Origin: Acidimicrobiales bacterium
GTDB lineage: Bacteria > Actinomycetota > Acidimicrobiia > Acidimicrobiales > RAAP-2
Direction: 5' to 3'
Assembly (NCBI GenBank): GCA_030044045.1
Contig: JASHWO010000219.1
Span: 1 to 8,088 of the forward strand
DNA: 8,088 bases
Made by a program: the position numbers and the translations under genes. Shown piece by piece: positions 6,056-8,088 of this stretch (the stretch's first letter is position 1; the number at the start of each line of letters is the position of its first letter). The notes beneath the pieces were generated by a model. That model did no database searches. It was not told the DNA's origin and worked only from the letters and a program-made list of their open reading frames with translations.

Positions 6056-7266
6056 CCGCCGACGGGGCGGCCCCGCCCGAGTTCGACCCCTTCTCCGACG
6101 AGTACTTCGACGGCGCCTACGACCTCTACCGGCGCATGCGCGACGAGGCGCCCGTCTCCTACAGCGAGCGCTACGGGTTCTGGGCGCTGTTCCGCTACGC
6201 CGACGTGTGCGCCGCCCATCGGGACTGGGAGACCTTCTCCTCGGCCCACGGGGTGGACCTGTCCACCCTCAGCCAGGACGAGTCGCTCATCCGCAGCTAC
6301 CGGTCCATCATCATGATGGACCCGCCCGAGCACGACCGGCTGCGGGCCCTGGTCAGCCGGGTGTTCACCCCCCGGGCCGTGCAGTCACTGGAGCCGATGG
6401 TGCGGGAGGTCATCAGCTCCTTCCTCGACCCGTTCGACGGGGCCGAGTCGTTCGACGTGGTGGCCGACTTCAGCGGCCCGTTCCCGGTGGAGATCATCTC
6501 CCGCATGCTGGGGGTGCCCGAGGGCGAGCGCCAGCAGGTCCGCCACTGGCTCGACATCGGTCTCCACCGGGAGGCCGGGCAGCGGGACCCGACCCCCGAG
6601 GGCCTCGAGGCCCAGGCGGCGATGGGGCTCTACTTCCTGGAGCTCACCCAGGCCAAGCGCCGTCGCCCGGCGGACGACATGATCTCCCGGCTCATCGAGG
6701 CCGAGGTGGACCGGGGCGACGGCACGGCCACCCGTCTGGACGACCTGGAGATCGCCGGCTTCGCCGCCCTGCTGGGCGGGGCCGGGGCGGAGACGGTGAC
6801 CAAGCTCGTGGGCAACGCCGCCTCCCTCTTCCACCGGTACCCGGACCAGTACCGGGCGGTGGTCGACGACCCGTCGCGCAGCACCGCCGCCGTGGAGGAG
6901 ATCCTCCGCTACGAGCCGCCGTCGCAGTACCAGGGGCGGTTCTCGGTCCGGGAGGCCACCTACAGCGGGGTGACCGTCCCTGCCGGCTGCCCCACCCTGC
7001 TGGTCACCGGGTCGGCCACCCGCGACGAACGGTTCTACGACTCGCCCGACACCTTCGACATCGGCCGTCCCCTGTCGCTGGCCCTGGGCTTCGGCTACGG
7101 CGTCCACAGCTGCCTGGGCGCCGCGCTGGCCCGGATGGAGGGGCGCATCGCCATCGAGGAGTTGGCCCGCCGCTGGCCCCGCTACGAGGTCGACGAGGAC
7201 GGCCTGCGGCGGGTCCACATGTCCAACGTGGCCGGCTACTCGCACGTACCGGTCCACCGCTGCTAA
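6052..7266 (+). CDS. Cytochrome P450 (bacterial class I), second of the window
   Basis: Soluble P450 monooxygenase of 404 aa. Motifs in order: C-helix MDPPEHDRLR with His94 and Arg98; I-helix AGAET at 244-248, with Glu247-Thr248; K-helix EILR with Glu283 and Arg286; haem loop FGYGVHSCLG at 347-356 with Cys354 as haem ligand. The start is the GTG at 6052, which overlaps the dehydrogenase TGA as GTGA. No strong Shine-Dalgarno is seen, so it probably depends on translational coupling; MTADGAAPPEFDPFSDEYFDG is a normal P450 beginning. It differs clearly from the divergent P450 (I-helix acid Glu rather than Asp, different haem loop and N-terminus), so the two are not a recent duplicate pair and probably act on different positions or intermediates. 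No electron-transfer partner is encoded here. The substrate is not identifiable by eye. Confidence 0.96.
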   Translation: MTADGAAPPEFDPFSDEYFDGAYDLYRRMRDEAPVSYSERYGFWALFRYADVCAAHRDWETFSSAHGVDLSTLSQDESLIRSYRSIIMMDPPEHDRLRALVSRVFTPRAVQSLEPMVREVISSFLDPFDGAESFDVVADFSGPFPVEIISRMLGVPEGERQQVRHWLDIGLHREAGQRDPTPEGLEAQAAMGLYFLELTQAKRRRPADDMISRLIEAEVDRGDGTATRLDDLEIAGFAALLGGAGAETVTKLVGNAASLFHRYPDQYRAVVDDPSRSTAAVEEILRYEPPSQYQGRFSVREATYSGVTVPAGCPTLLVTGSATRDERFYDSPDTFDIGRPLSLALGFGYGVHSCLGAALARMEGRIAIEELARRWPRYEVDEDGLRRVHMSNVAGYSHVPVHRC

Positions 7267-7276
7267 GAGAAGGGCC

Positions 7277-8050
7277 GTGATACTCGAACGCGCGCAACAC
7301 GACCGGGTGCAGGTACTGACCCTGAACCGGCCGGAGGCCGCCAACTCGCTCGACCCGGCGCTCCTGGGCGAGCTGTCGGCCACCTTCGCCGAGATCGCCG
7401 ACGACCCGGCCACCCAGGCGGTGGTGCTCACCGGCGCCGGGGAGCGCATCTTCTGCGCCGGGATGGACCTGCGAGCCTTCAGCCAGGGCGGGGGCGGGGA
7501 CGAGACCGCGCCGGCACCCAAGACCGGCGGCGATCCCACCGCCCTCTTCCGCGACCTCTGCCCGAAGCCGGTGATCGCCGCCGTGAACGGCGCCGCGGTG
7601 GGGGGCGGCTTCGAGCTGGTGCTCGCCTGCGACCTGGTTGTCGCCGCCGACCACGCCCGCTTCGGCCTGCCCGAGGTGAAGCGGGGCCTGCTGCCCGGGG
7701 GCGGGGGGACCCTGCTCGGCACCCGGCTGCCGCTCCCCCTGGCCCTGGAGCTGGCCCTCTCGGGCGAGCTGGTCGGCGCCGAGCGGGCGGCGGCGTGGGG
7801 CCTGGTCAACCGAGTGGTGCCGGCGGCCGAACTGCTGGAGGCCAGCCTGGCCCTGGCCACCACCATCGCCGCCAACGGCCCGCTGGCCCTCCGCACCACC
7901 AAGCTGCTGGTACGGCGGGCGGTGCTGGACGACCCCACGCGGGGCTGGGGCACGCCGGAGGAGCTGGCCGCCGTCTTCGGCAGCGAGGACGCCAAGGAAG
8001 GGGCCGCCGCCTTCCTGGAGAAGCGCCCGCCCCGCTGGCAGGGGCGCTAG
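7277..8050 (+). CDS. Enoyl-CoA hydratase/isomerase family protein (crotonase, EchA type)
   Basis: Predicted CoA-ester enzyme of 257 aa that would add water to a 2-enoyl-CoA in beta-oxidation-like degradation. The oxyanion-hole segments are CAGMDL (60-65) and NGAAVGGGFEL (104-114). Both acids of a true hydratase appear: Glu113 in GGGFELVLACD and Glu133 in FGLPEVKRG align with Glu144 and Glu164 of rat mitochondrial enoyl-CoA hydratase. Isomerases and other crotonases often lack one of them. A Gly/Pro-rich loop at about 70-87 is a usual variable region, and KRPPRWQGR is a familiar actinobacterial EchA C-terminus. The GTG at 7277 follows the P450 stop by 10 bases; GAGAAGGG at 7267-7274 serves as ribosome site, though its spacing is short. 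It is likely co-transcribed with the SDR and P450, implying that the substrate becomes a CoA thioester. No ligase or thiolase is in the window. Confidence 0.93.
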   Translation: MILERAQHDRVQVLTLNRPEAANSLDPALLGELSATFAEIADDPATQAVVLTGAGERIFCAGMDLRAFSQGGGGDETAPAPKTGGDPTALFRDLCPKPVIAAVNGAAVGGGFELVLACDLVVAADHARFGLPEVKRGLLPGGGGTLLGTRLPLPLALELALSGELVGAERAAAWGLVNRVVPAAELLEASLALATTIAANGPLALRTTKLLVRRAVLDDPTRGWGTPEELAAVFGSEDAKEGAAAFLEKRPPRWQGR

Positions 8051-8088
8051 CCGGTCTCGCCACCGCCCACGGGCCCGGCGCCGGCGGC

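Noticed and set aside
6385..7995. Long minus-strand open frame (536 codons) opposite the second P450 and the crotonase
   Set aside because: Antisense to two well-supported genes. Its Ala/Gly/Arg/Ser-rich product shows no family motif. Long antisense frames are expected where the third codon base is nearly always G or C.
8075..8084. CCGGCGCCGG palindrome after the crotonase stop
   Set aside because: It has no loop and no T-run, and the window ends here. Short GC palindromes are frequent at this base composition, so a terminator cannot be supported.

Overview
The window comes from a very GC-rich bacterium (roughly 70 % or more by eye, with G/C at nearly every third codon position). GTG starts, many Ala/Gly/Pro/Arg residues, two bacterial class I P450 genes and an EchA-type crotonase together suggest an actinobacterium. 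The Acidimicrobiia or a related uncultured lineage is a guess. There is no rRNA or tRNA gene in the window to fix the taxonomy.

Left part (1-2799, + strand): two genes of a ferric-iron ABC importer. The first is a lipoprotein binding protein of the FbpA/FutA type that keeps all four protein iron ligands known from Neisseria FbpA; its true start probably lies before the window. The second is a fused two-domain FbpB-type permease. They are separated by 99 bases holding two strong RNA hairpins directly before the permease ribosome binding site. The left arm of the second hairpin belongs to a 21-base direct repeat whose other copy lies inside the start of the permease gene. No ATPase gene follows.

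Junction (2800-2869): the iron operon meets a minus-strand operon tail to tail. The gap is filled by eight 9-base tandem units, C-rich on the + strand.

Middle part (2870-5079, - strand): a cytochrome P450 followed by an alpha/beta hydrolase, read leftwards from a promoter region near 5220.

Right part (5312-8050, + strand): a short-chain dehydrogenase, a second P450 (start overlapping the dehydrogenase stop by 4 bases) and an enoyl-CoA hydratase 10 bases further on. This is a compact, probably co-transcribed set. The two P450 operons diverge from a 232-base region with a candidate -10 element for each direction and a perfect 7-base-arm palindrome between them, which could be a shared operator.

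Taken together, the right two thirds look like an oxidative catabolic or modification cluster: P450 hydroxylation, alcohol/ketone interconversion by the dehydrogenase, CoA-ester hydration, and ester or related hydrolysis. A terpenoid, sterol or fatty-acid-like substrate is plausible, but the sequence does not identify it. No ferredoxin, ferredoxin reductase, CoA ligase or regulator gene is present. I found no CRISPR array, insertion sequence, phage gene or defence system. Every gene belongs to a well-known family; the less ordinary items are the non-coding structures at the three gene junctions.
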